Positions 9,169 through 17,757 of a DNA stretch of 45,586 nucleotides are shown here, piece after piece. The notes under the pieces are model-generated. The model had not been told where the DNA came from and ran no database searches. It saw nothing but the letters and a program-made list of their open reading frames with translations. Every line of letters starts with the position of its first letter. Within the stretch, counting starts at the first letter, position 1. Source of the DNA: Chlorobiaceae bacterium (GTDB taxonomy: Bacteria; Bacteroidota; Chlorobiia; Chlorobiales; Chlorobiaceae); the NCBI GenBank assembly GCA_016931495.1, contig JAFGER010000026.1:1-45586 (forward strand). Direction: 5' to 3'. Made by a program: the position numbers and the translations under genes.

Positions 9169-11403
9169 ATGACAAAAAGTACCGAATCCAAACAGCGCAA
9201 GTCTTTTACGCTGAAAGTCACTCTGGATCCAAAAGCGGAGTTCAAGGGTGATCTTGCCGCCCTGCTTTTCGACAAGGCGGGCAATGTGCTCGAACATGCA
9301 CGGATACGCAATGGCGTGGCATCGTTTTCGCACAGCGACCGGGTCGTGGCGGCAAACCGGCTGTTTATCGCACCGGAAACCGGCTCGGACAATGAGGAGA
9401 CGGAAAAGCCGTCGATCAGAATGATGGAACGGTTGAGCGCCTACGAACCGGTTCTCATGCAGAACGGAAAAATCGTTGACGCCATCACGATTCCCGCCAG
9501 CATTATCAAGTTCTGGCCTCTGTGCCTCTGCGTGGTTCGCGGACAGGTGATCAAAAGCGACAGCGGCCTGCCGGTCTGCGGCGCAAGGGTTCACATTTGC
9601 GAGGTCGATAAATTCTGGCGATGGATTTTCAGGCTGCCTGATTTCGAGGTTTTCCGGTTCCGCGATGACCTGCTTCGGGTTTTCGAAAAGCCTGAACTCT
9701 GGAGACCGCCGTTTCCGGAGCCTGATCCGTCACCGTTTGCGGCCCTGAAGAAGGGACTGGTCAACCTCAGGTCTATCAACCCGCAACCCGAGCCTCCCGG
9801 AGCGCCCCGTCTTTCGGCAAGGAACAGCAGGGCCATTTCGCTGAGTGCGGATTCAGTGCAGGCAATGGCCAGAACGTCGGCAATACCGGCTGAAGTTCTC
9901 TCCTCGCTAAACACAGCTTCCGCCCAGGCCGTGCGTAACGCGCTGATCACCAACTTCACCACTCTTTATCCCTGGCTCTGCCTTATCCTTCCCTGGTGGC
10001 GGTACCGCTGCGATGAAATTGCCGTTCTTGAAACCGACGCCCTTGGCCGGTTCCAGACCTTCATCTTCTACTCCTGCCTGGGCGACAAGCCTGACCTCTA
10101 TTTCTGGGTTGAATACGAGATCGGCGGCGTGATGGAAACGATCTACAAACCGGCGCTTGCCTGCCACACCTACTGGAACTACGAATGCGGCAAGGAGGTC
10201 ATCATCCACATCAGCGATGACCGCGTGCCGGCATGCAACAACGGCCCCGACCTGCCGGGATGCGCCGTGCAGATTCTCTCCATCGGCCGTCAGGTCAGCA
10301 TGTCGGAAATCCGGGGCCCTGGAGCACTCGTCGCCACCGAAGGCCTGACAACCGGCAACGAGCCTTTCGGAGGCAAGCTCGAACCGCGCGTCTGGTTCAG
10401 CCGCACCAGACTGCGAGACGATAAAAACATTCACTATTACCGCTGGTCTTACCGCCGCCTGACGGAAGGAGACGGCACGGTTCTGCCAGCGCCAGGCCCC
10501 TGGACGCACCTGACCAGAACTGTCGTGCGTCACTATGCGGTGCCCGTGCCTGGCGGTTTCGCCCATGTGCCGCTGACCATGGGCCCGCAAAACGTTGGAG
10601 GTGAAGCCAATCTTTTCGAGATCAGGCCATTGCCGGTTCCCCCGGGAGGCATCGAGTGGACGGTGGTCGATGAGCGGGAAGATTTGGCGAGCGCGCATTT
10701 CGAAACCGACAGGCTCGGCAACGGTGATAATGCTTGTGAGAAAGCATTCAATGCAGCCGGAAAGTATGAACTCAAGCTGGAGCTGTTCAAAAATAACGGA
10801 GCGCTGGTGGACTGGACGGCAGAGGGAATCGACCTTCAGATTACCGACGTGCCAGCCCCCTTTGGCGCAGGCATCGTCACGGCAACCAACGCGCCCGACT
10901 ATTACCGGATCAAGAACGCCGCAGGCCATACCGTTGCGTTCCGGATGGTGCTCAGGATCGACAACAACTGCTGCTCGGCGGAGGTGAACCCGGTCAGCGG
11001 AGCAGGACTGCACACCACGCCGTGCGGATTCATCGAATTCGATCCGGGAGCATCGGCAACGCTGAGCTTCAAGGCCAACCATCCGAACGGCTTTGCCACC
11101 TTCAGCTTCAGCGTGGTGCGCGGCGTGAGCACCACCATCACCGAAGCCAGTGCCTACGGAGAAGTCCACGATCTATCGGTCAACACGCTCAATCCCGCAT
11201 TGCCAGCCCATGCCTACACCAAACCGGCCGTAACCTCCAGTTACACTGAAAGTTTCGGCGTCGGCGAATTGCTTGACGGCTGCGCGCGGGCAGCTTTTTC
11301 CGAAGCGCTGCATGCCTGGACCAGAGCCACGGACGGCTACGGACGCTTGTGGCACCTCGATGCGTTCGATCATGACGCTTTCGCGCTGACGCCGACGCCA
11401 TAA
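9169..11403 (+). CDS. Large uncharacterised protein, beta-rich/carboxypeptidase-regulatory-like segment
   Basis: Long ORF (listed from 9160); AAGGAGG SD at 9152-9158 favours ATG at 9169; RGQVIKSDSGLPVCGARVHI...DALGRFQTFIFY resembles CarboxypepD_reg-type folds. Confidence 0.8.
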   Translation: MTKSTESKQRKSFTLKVTLDPKAEFKGDLAALLFDKAGNVLEHARIRNGVASFSHSDRVVAANRLFIAPETGSDNEETEKPSIRMMERLSAYEPVLMQNGKIVDAITIPASIIKFWPLCLCVVRGQVIKSDSGLPVCGARVHICEVDKFWRWIFRLPDFEVFRFRDDLLRVFEKPELWRPPFPEPDPSPFAALKKGLVNLRSINPQPEPPGAPRLSARNSRAISLSADSVQAMARTSAIPAEVLSSLNTASAQAVRNALITNFTTLYPWLCLILPWWRYRCDEIAVLETDALGRFQTFIFYSCLGDKPDLYFWVEYEIGGVMETIYKPALACHTYWNYECGKEVIIHISDDRVPACNNGPDLPGCAVQILSIGRQVSMSEIRGPGALVATEGLTTGNEPFGGKLEPRVWFSRTRLRDDKNIHYYRWSYRRLTEGDGTVLPAPGPWTHLTRTVVRHYAVPVPGGFAHVPLTMGPQNVGGEANLFEIRPLPVPPGGIEWTVVDEREDLASAHFETDRLGNGDNACEKAFNAAGKYELKLELFKNNGALVDWTAEGIDLQITDVPAPFGAGIVTATNAPDYYRIKNAAGHTVAFRMVLRIDNNCCSAEVNPVSGAGLHTTPCGFIEFDPGASATLSFKANHPNGFATFSFSVVRGVSTTITEASAYGEVHDLSVNTLNPALPAHAYTKPAVTSSYTESFGVGELLDGCARAAFSEALHAWTRATDGYGRLWHLDAFDHDAFALTPTP

Positions 11404-11428
11404 CTGCCAGGCGCCGGTTGACGCTTGT

Positions 11429-11457
11429 GGGCAGGGCAAACATCACCTGCCCTGCCC
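11429..11457 (+). terminator. Hairpin downstream of 9169-11403 gene (possible terminator)
   Basis: GGGCAGGGCA aacatcacc TGCCCTGCCC, perfect 10-bp stem, no clear U tract. Confidence 0.5.
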
Positions 11458-11642
11458 ATAAAGCTCCCGCTACGGCAAATCATACCGCCATCGGCGCCGC
11501 GCTGTCCGGTGTTCATGAGTATCGGAAGAATCCCTATATTCAGGCTCGAACGGGCCAGATCGGAACCGATTGCCCGGACAACCGCTTTAACGATTCCGTA
11601 ACCCGCGCGGTCGCGGCATCGCGCCTTCTAAACCGACTTTGC

Positions 11643-12587
11643 ATGGAATTCACCCACATCGACGACAGCGGCATGGTGAGCATGGTTGACGTCTCCGGCA
11701 AACCGCCGACGCGACGCCAGGCAAGCGCCTCCGGCTGGATTGTCATGAACCCCGAAACCATTGCGCTGCTCCGGGAGCGAGAGCTGCCAAAGGGAAACGT
11801 GCTGGCCGCGGCCAAAATCGCTGGCATCCAGGCCGCCAAGCAGGCGGCGAACCTGATTCCGCTCTGCCACCAGCTCAACCTTTCGTGGATCGACCTTGAA
11901 TTCGAGATCGACGAGGATCGCATCGGCATCAGGGCAACCGTCATCACGCGCGAGGCGACGGGCGTGGAGATGGAGGCGCTGACGGCGGTCTCGGTGGCCG
12001 CGCTGACCATCTACGACATGTGCAAGGCGGTTGATAAAACAATGGAAATCACCGGCGTCCGGCTCGACCGCAAGACCGGCGGCAAGCAGTCGCTCCTGAC
12101 CAGCCACCGCCCGAAAAGCGCCGTGCTGGTGCTCTCGGACTCGATTGCCGCGGGCACGGCGACCGACCGCTCCGGGCGGATTCTGCGGGACGGGCTTGAA
12201 CAGGCCGGATGCCCGGTCGAGGAGCTCGTCATCATTCCGGACGAACCGGCTGAACTCGTCGCGACGGTCGAGGCGTGGGTAGGGCGCGGCGTCGAGCTCG
12301 TCATCACCTCCGGCGGCACCGGCCTCGGTCCGCGCGACGTGACCATCGACACGCTCACGCCGAAGTTCACCCGCCGGCTGCCCGGCGTGGAGCAGGAGCT
12401 GCTCCGGTGGGGACAGGGCAAAACCCGAACCGCCATGCTCTCGCGCCTCGCCGTCGGGCTGATCGGCAACACGGTGATCGTCTGCCTGCCGGGCAGCGCG
12501 GGTGCGGCAAGCGACGCGCTCGAAGTGCTGCTGCCCGCGATTTTCCACGCTTTTCCGATGCTCAAGGGGGAGGGACACAACGCATGA
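11643..12587 (+). CDS. Bifunctional Moco biosynthesis protein, MoaC-MogA/MoaB fusion
   Basis: MoaC half (FTHIDDSGMVSMVDVSGKPPTRRQA...LIPLCHQL...MCKAVDKTMEITGVRLDRKTGG) fused to MogA/MoaB half (VLVLSDSIAAGTATDRSGRIL...VITSGGTGLGPRDVTIDTL). Confidence 0.95.
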   Translation: MEFTHIDDSGMVSMVDVSGKPPTRRQASASGWIVMNPETIALLRERELPKGNVLAAAKIAGIQAAKQAANLIPLCHQLNLSWIDLEFEIDEDRIGIRATVITREATGVEMEALTAVSVAALTIYDMCKAVDKTMEITGVRLDRKTGGKQSLLTSHRPKSAVLVLSDSIAAGTATDRSGRILRDGLEQAGCPVEELVIIPDEPAELVATVEAWVGRGVELVITSGGTGLGPRDVTIDTLTPKFTRRLPGVEQELLRWGQGKTRTAMLSRLAVGLIGNTVIVCLPGSAGAASDALEVLLPAIFHAFPMLKGEGHNA

Positions 12588-12687
12588 GGGCACCTCTGAA
12601 AAGTGTCATGAGCGGCTTGAGTGCAAGGCGGATGGAGCGCAAAAACCGAAGCGTACCAAGAGTACGTGAGGATTTCGGGCACCACCC
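12588..12687 (+). repeat. Partial copy of MITE-like element (left 100 bp)
   Basis: About 97% identical by eye (3 differences) to 12775-12874; begins with GGGCACCTCTGAAAA directly after the moaC-mogA stop codon. Confidence 0.85.
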
Positions 12688-12774
12688 GATCCCGAATGCT
12701 TTTGGGACCATAAACCGCAAATGCCACCGCACAAAGAAATTTGGCTAAAGCCCTGATTTATTTTGTGTTCTCTA

Positions 12775-12916
12775 GGGCACCTCTGAAAAGTGTCATGAGC
12801 GGCCCGAGTGCAAGGCGGCTGGAGCGCAAAAACCGAAGCGTACCAAGAGTACGTGAGGATTTCGGGCACCACCCAACGCAGCAATCGTGACGCGCAATAA
12901 GTTTTTAGAGGTGCCC
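12775..12916. mobile_element. 142-bp MITE-like element with terminal inverted repeats and TCTA duplication
   Basis: GGGCACCTCTGAAAA...TTTTTAGAGGTGCCC termini; flanked by TCTA (12771-12774) and TCTA (12917-12920); no coding capacity. Confidence 0.8.
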
Positions 12917-12924
12917 TCTATAAA

Positions 12925-12944
12925 CCCCGAACTAAAGTCCGGGG
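12925..12944. repeat. Short palindrome CCCCGAACTaaAGTCCGGGG
   Basis: 9-bp stem with one mismatch; similar in style to the palindrome at 43959-43978. Confidence 0.6.
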
Positions 12945-12988
12945 CAATTGCTTAAGAGTTTTAATCGCTGGAACAAGAAGAGGCGCCC

Positions 12989-14215
12989 ATGATAACAGTT
13001 CAGGAAGCTCACCATATCATCGCCGCAACGGCACGCCCGATCGAGACGACGGAGTCCGTGCCGTTGCACCGACTCCGTGGCCGCGTGCTGGCCGAGGAGG
13101 TTCGCGCCGATTTTCCGATGCCGCGTTTCACCAACGCCGCGATGGACGGCTTCGCCGTGCGGTTCGATGAAATTGCCGGCACGTCGGAAAGCGCTCCGGT
13201 CACGCTGCCGGTGTCACAGGAGCTTGCAGCCGGAGCGCTCAGCGTTGCGCCGCTCGCCGCCGGAACCTGCGCCCGCATCATGACCGGCGCGCCCGTACCC
13301 GACGGAGCCGACACCGTAGTACCGTTCGAGCAGACCAGCGGCTTCGAGAGAGAAACCGTGGAGTTCTATAAAGCTCCGAAAAAGGGCGCGAACATCCGCC
13401 ACGCGGGCGAAGAGGTCGCGGCCGGCGAGCTGCTCGTGGCCGCCGGAACCCGCATCAGTCCGGCAGAGATCAGCCTGCTCGCCTCGTTCGGCAAAGCCTC
13501 GGCGCCGGTCAGGCCGCAGCCGAAAGTCTCGATCATCACGGTCGGCGACGAACTGCGCCTGCCGGGAGAGTTGGCCGAGCCGCTGGCGATCTACAACAGC
13601 AACCTTGCGATGCTTGCGGCCTGCCTCGAAGCCGCCGGAGCGGAAATCATCGAAACGCGCCAGTTGCGCGATGACCGCGAAACGATTCGCGAGGCGCTCG
13701 CCGAAGCCATCAAACGGTCGGACATGGTCGTCACCGCAGGCGGCATTTCAACCGGGCAGTACGACTTCATGCACGAAACGCTCGGCGAACTTGGCGTGAA
13801 ACAAAAGTTCTGGAAGGTTGCGCAGAAGCCCGGCAAACCGTTCTACTTCGGCTCGACCGACGGCGGCGTGCTGCTCTTTGCGCTGCCGGGCAATCCGGTG
13901 TCGGCGCTGGTCTGCCTGCTCGAATACGGCCTGCCCGCCCTCGCGCTGATGCAGGGCGCCGCTCCAGCCACGAAATTCACCGCCCTGCTCGACGAACCCT
14001 TCCCGGCGGATCGCAAGCGCCACCGCTTTCTGTTCGGCACAGCGCGCATCGACGGCGGCGTGCTCCGGTGCCGCGTCTCGCCGCAGACCGACTCGCACAT
14101 GCTGACCGCGCTCTCCGGAGCCGACTGCCTGATCGAGGCCGCCCCGTCGCCCGAACCGATACCCGCCGGATCGCTCGTCACCTGCGCCTGGCTGCCGTGG
14201 GCCAACTCCTTCTGA
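12989..14215 (+). CDS. moeA: Molybdopterin molybdenumtransferase MoeA
   Basis: 408-aa ORF; LRGRVLAEEVRADFPMPRFTNAAMDGFAVR, RIMTGAPVPDGADTVVPFE, VTAGGISTGQYDF, ALPGNPVSALVCLLEYGLPAL. Confidence 0.96.
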   Translation: MITVQEAHHIIAATARPIETTESVPLHRLRGRVLAEEVRADFPMPRFTNAAMDGFAVRFDEIAGTSESAPVTLPVSQELAAGALSVAPLAAGTCARIMTGAPVPDGADTVVPFEQTSGFERETVEFYKAPKKGANIRHAGEEVAAGELLVAAGTRISPAEISLLASFGKASAPVRPQPKVSIITVGDELRLPGELAEPLAIYNSNLAMLAACLEAAGAEIIETRQLRDDRETIREALAEAIKRSDMVVTAGGISTGQYDFMHETLGELGVKQKFWKVAQKPGKPFYFGSTDGGVLLFALPGNPVSALVCLLEYGLPALALMQGAAPATKFTALLDEPFPADRKRHRFLFGTARIDGGVLRCRVSPQTDSHMLTALSGADCLIEAAPSPEPIPAGSLVTCAWLPWANSF

Positions 14216-15339
14216 TGCAACGCACCGAGATGTTCCATCCTTTTGAAATAGCCGTTGGCGGCCTCTCCGGCTCGGGCAAGACCACTCTCACCGAAAAGCT
14301 GATCCGGCATTTTTCGGAAGACGGATTCGAGGCTGCTGCCTTCAAGCACGGCTGCCACCGCTTCGAGATCGACCGCGAAGGCAAGGACTCCGACCGCTTC
14401 GCCAAAGCCGGAGCCGTGCCGGTGCTGATTGCCGACCGCGAGAAAGAGGCGCTCATTTCGCGGGGATCGGATCGGCTGGACGTCGCCGGTTCAGTGCTCT
14501 CGGCTGACCTGCTTTTCATCGAAGGGCTGAAAGAGCTGCCTGTGCCGAAGCTGCTGATGGTGGATCGTGAACGCGCCGTGCTGCCGATGCTTGAAAGCGG
14601 CGCAATCCCGCAGGTGCTCGCACTCCTGCACAACGGCAATGCGGAGGGACTGGAACGCTTCCGGCTGCCGCTCTTCCACCGCGACGAGCTGGCTTCGATC
14701 AGCGATTTCATCGCGAAGTTTTTCCAGGCGCAGGCAGCCATGATTCCCCTCAACGGCCTCGTTCTGGCGGGCGGACAGAGTTCGCGCATGGGCCGCGACA
14801 AGGCGACGCTCAGCTACCACGGCGCGAACCAGCTCGAACGGACGGCAGCGCTGCTTCGCGCCGTGTGCGGCGAGGTGTTCATCTCCTGCCGTCAGAAGCA
14901 GTTCGAAACCTACGCCGCGACCTCCGGCATTCCGGCCATCGCGGACAGCTATCTCGACCTGGGGCCTCTCGGCGGCCTGCTTTCAGCCCAGCGCCAACGC
15001 CCCGATGCCGCGTGGCTCGTTGCAGCCTGCGACTTTCCGCTGATTGACGAAGCGGCGATGGCGTCGCTGGCGAAAGCACGAAACCCGTTCCGCTTCGCCA
15101 CGGCGTTTGTCTCCGGCGACCGTGATCGCCCCGAACCGCTGCTGACGATCTACGAGCCGAAATCGCGCCGCCGTCTGCTCGAAGCGCACGCCGCGGGCAA
15201 CGATTCGCTCCGGTCATTCCTCCGGCGGAACCGGGTGGCGCTGGTCGAACCCCACGACCCGGCGGCCCTTTTCAATGCGAACGATCCCGGCGAATTCGAC
15301 AAAGCCCGGCGGATGATCGAAAACAGGGGAAAACGATGA
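14215..15339 (+). CDS. MobB-MobA fusion (Moco guanylyltransferase)
   Basis: ATG overlaps the moeA stop (TGATG); MobB part GGLSGSGKTTLTEKLI..., MobA part NGLVLAGGQSSRMGRDKATLSYHG...VAACDFPLI. Confidence 0.92.
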   Translation: MQRTEMFHPFEIAVGGLSGSGKTTLTEKLIRHFSEDGFEAAAFKHGCHRFEIDREGKDSDRFAKAGAVPVLIADREKEALISRGSDRLDVAGSVLSADLLFIEGLKELPVPKLLMVDRERAVLPMLESGAIPQVLALLHNGNAEGLERFRLPLFHRDELASISDFIAKFFQAQAAMIPLNGLVLAGGQSSRMGRDKATLSYHGANQLERTAALLRAVCGEVFISCRQKQFETYAATSGIPAIADSYLDLGPLGGLLSAQRQRPDAAWLVAACDFPLIDEAAMASLAKARNPFRFATAFVSGDRDRPEPLLTIYEPKSRRRLLEAHAAGNDSLRSFLRRNRVALVEPHDPAALFNANDPGEFDKARRMIENRGKR

Positions 15340-16337
15340 TGCGCCAATCCGGCCAAAGCAGCTCCGTGATGATCGACCGGTTCGGACGCACGATCGATTA
15401 CGTGCGCATCGCCGTCACCAGCGCCTGCAACCTGCGATGCACCTATTGCCTGAAAAACGAGGAAGAGACCGACCGGCAGATCGACCAGCTCGATGCCCGC
15501 CAGACGGCCGGGCTTATCGGAATTCTGGCGGAAATGGGCATCCGCAAGGTGCGGTTCACGGGCGGCGAACCGCTGCTGCACCCTAACATCGTTGAACTGG
15601 TTCAGCGCGCCAAAGCAACGCCCGGCATCGAAACCGTCAGGCTCACCACCAACGGCATCCTGCTCGACCGGCATCTGGATGCGTTGATCGCGGCAGGGCT
15701 GGACGGCATCAACCTCAGCCTCGACACGCTCGACCCCGGAAAGTACCTGGAGATCACCCGGCGCGACCGCTTCTCCAGCGTCCGCAAGGTGCTCGACCGG
15801 CTGCTTGTCACGCCGGGCATGACCGTCAAGCTCAACGTCCTCATGCTCAGGGGCATCAACAACGGGGAAATTCCGGCCTTCGTCGAACTAACCCGCGAGC
15901 ACGGCCTCACGGTGCGCTTCATGGAGCTGCAACCCTTCGACGACCAGCAGATCTGGCGCACCGGCAAATTTATGGGAGCGGAGATGATTCGCGAGCAGCT
16001 CTTCACGCACTATCCGGAGCTTGAGGCAATCACCGGGCGGGACACCGAACACTACAGCTTCCACCTGCCGGGCCATAAAGGCTCCATCGCCATCATCCCG
16101 GCCTTCTCACGCAACTTCTGCGGCAGTTGCACGCGCCTCAGAATCACCGCCGACAACCGCATCGTCAGTTGCCTGTATCATCAGGAGAGCATCGACCTCA
16201 AACCGGCCATGAGCGAAGGATTCAACGCCGAAGAGCTGCGGAAACGCCTTCTCGAAGCGGTGGCAGCAAAACCGAAGGACGGCCTTCACAGCGGCCGAAG
16301 CAACGCCGCATCAAGCATGTCGCGGATAGGCGGGTAA
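15336..16337 (+). CDS. moaA: GTP 3',8-cyclase MoaA (radical SAM)
   Basis: 333-aa ORF; CNLRCTYC radical SAM motif, RFTGGEPLLHPNI, NFCGSCTRLRITADNRIVSCLY, C-terminal GG. Confidence 0.96.
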   Translation: MMRQSGQSSSVMIDRFGRTIDYVRIAVTSACNLRCTYCLKNEEETDRQIDQLDARQTAGLIGILAEMGIRKVRFTGGEPLLHPNIVELVQRAKATPGIETVRLTTNGILLDRHLDALIAAGLDGINLSLDTLDPGKYLEITRRDRFSSVRKVLDRLLVTPGMTVKLNVLMLRGINNGEIPAFVELTREHGLTVRFMELQPFDDQQIWRTGKFMGAEMIREQLFTHYPELEAITGRDTEHYSFHLPGHKGSIAIIPAFSRNFCGSCTRLRITADNRIVSCLYHQESIDLKPAMSEGFNAEELRKRLLEAVAAKPKDGLHSGRSNAASSMSRIGG

Positions 16338-16342
16338 GTCGG

Positions 16343-16396
16343 GAAGAATCCGACAGATCGGCTGGATCGGTCAGGTCAGATCGATCTGCCGGATAC
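16343..16396. repeat. 9-bp period degenerate tandem repeat (locus A)
   Basis: gaagaatcc gacagatcg gctggatcg gtcaggtca gatcgatct gccggatac, lying between convergent moaA and MOSC genes and into the MOSC 3' end. Confidence 0.75.
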
Positions 16397-16822
16397 CTCA
16401 ACCACGCACCCCGGCGCCACCATTCCCCCCACCAGCACACGGCAGAAAATGCCTTCGCGCGGCATGATGCAATCGCCGGTCGCCTGCTGGATGACGCAAC
16501 CGCCATTGTGGCACTCCTTGCCGATCTGCGTGACTTCAAGCAGCGCTTCAGCGCCAACCTGCAACCGATCGCCAACCTGAAGCCGGGGAAGATCGATGCC
16601 TCTGGTCACCAGGTTTTCCCCGAACATACCGTATTCAAGTTCCGGAAGCACCTGACGCACCAGCTCGATGCTCTCGGCAGCCAGCAGCGAAATCTGGCGG
16701 TGCCACTCGCCTGCGTGGGCATCACCCTCGATTCCCCAGGACGCGCGGAGTCGGGCAGATGGAACCGTCTGCTTGATTGTTCCTTTTTCAGTACTGACGC
16801 AAACAGCTTCAAGAATACCCAT
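16376..16822 (-). CDS. MOSC domain protein
   Basis: ORF listed to 16873; MGILEAVCVSTEKGTIKQTV...GIEGDAHAGEWHRQISLLAAESIE...GENLVTRGIDLPRLQVGDRLQVG...CHNGGCVI; internal Met start preferred. Confidence 0.85.
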   Translation of the reverse strand: MGILEAVCVSTEKGTIKQTVPSARLRASWGIEGDAHAGEWHRQISLLAAESIELVRQVLPELEYGMFGENLVTRGIDLPRLQVGDRLQVGAEALLEVTQIGKECHNGGCVIQQATGDCIMPREGIFCRVLVGGMVAPGCVVEVSGRSI

Positions 16823-16906
16823 ACTTGTGACGGTTAATGATCGCGGCGGACTCTTCGAGCCAAAGATACGCATTCGGACATCATGCCGAAACCGGCAAAC
16901 AGGCGC

Positions 16907-17392
16907 TCAGAGGTACTTGAGCCTGATGGTCATCTCCAGCTCGGCCTGTTCAAGCACAAACGAAGCGTCCTCGAACGAAGGCGGGCCGAAGCTTGTGCGC
17001 GGGTTGTTCGAGGTTCCGACCCCCTCTTTGGGCATACCGAGAAAGTTGGCGTCGAGCTTGCCGTTACCATTCTCGTCGTGCCGAACGGCCACGGCATAGG
17101 TTCCCCAGGGAACCTGGTCGAAGTGCGCCACAGGCTCCGCGCCTGCCGCCGGAACGGTGACAGTTTTGAGCGCCTTGTCGAATTTACCGGGAAACCCCTT
17201 TTTGGCATTGAACAGCCCGACCGACAGAGAGCCGTCGCTGTTGCGCAAACCGGAAACCCTGACGGTTATCCTGCCGGAACCCGCCGGAATGACAACCGCC
17301 TCGCCTCCGGTAGCTCTCGCCTCACGGGCACTCGGCGGCAAACACATCGTGAACAGGCAAATGGCAAGAAGAAATGGTCGTAACGGTTTCAT
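16907..17392 (-). CDS. Secreted DUF2141-like protein
   Basis: Signal peptide-like start (MKPLRPFLLAICLFTMCLPPSAREA) then ITVRVSGLRNSDGSLSVGLFNAKKGFPGK...GTYAVAVRHDENGNGKLDANFLGMPKEG. Confidence 0.85.
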   Translation of the reverse strand: MKPLRPFLLAICLFTMCLPPSAREARATGGEAVVIPAGSGRITVRVSGLRNSDGSLSVGLFNAKKGFPGKFDKALKTVTVPAAGAEPVAHFDQVPWGTYAVAVRHDENGNGKLDANFLGMPKEGVGTSNNPRTSFGPPSFEDASFVLEQAELEMTIRLKYL

Positions 17393-17634
17393 GATCGAAC
17401 GGGACTTGATGAGTTTGATAATCCACCACAAGCGCATACGGCTGCAGCAAATCCGGGAAGCCTGTGCTCCGGCGGTGGGTAAACAGAAAGTAACGAATTC
17501 CGCATCGTTCCGTAAGTCTCCGGATCAACGCAATAAGCAGGGGCCCGGAACAAAAAGGTCTCTGATGGATTGGTTTCAGCCGTTCTGAACCCATAATGCT
17601 ACGTTCCACGGACTTTTCAGAAGCGCCCGGCAAA

Positions 17635-17690
17635 AAGAAGAAACCGCCTGGTTTTCTGCAGGTTCGCAGAGCAACCAGACGGTTTCGGAA
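17635..17690 (-). terminator. Hairpin downstream of 17758-19134 gene
   Basis: Minus strand AACCGTCTGGTTGCTCTG...CAGAAAACCAGGCGGTTTCTTCTTTTT: long imperfect stem followed by T-rich tract. Confidence 0.65.
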
Positions 17691-17757
17691 GGTCTTTCTG
17701 TTTATTTGATTGACGTTACCCGTGCAGACACAAACCCGGCCTGCGGGCATCCGTCCG

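Noticed and set aside
12606-12884. Minus-strand 92-aa ORF across the repeats
   Set aside because: It is a chance translation of the two MITE-like copies, not a gene.
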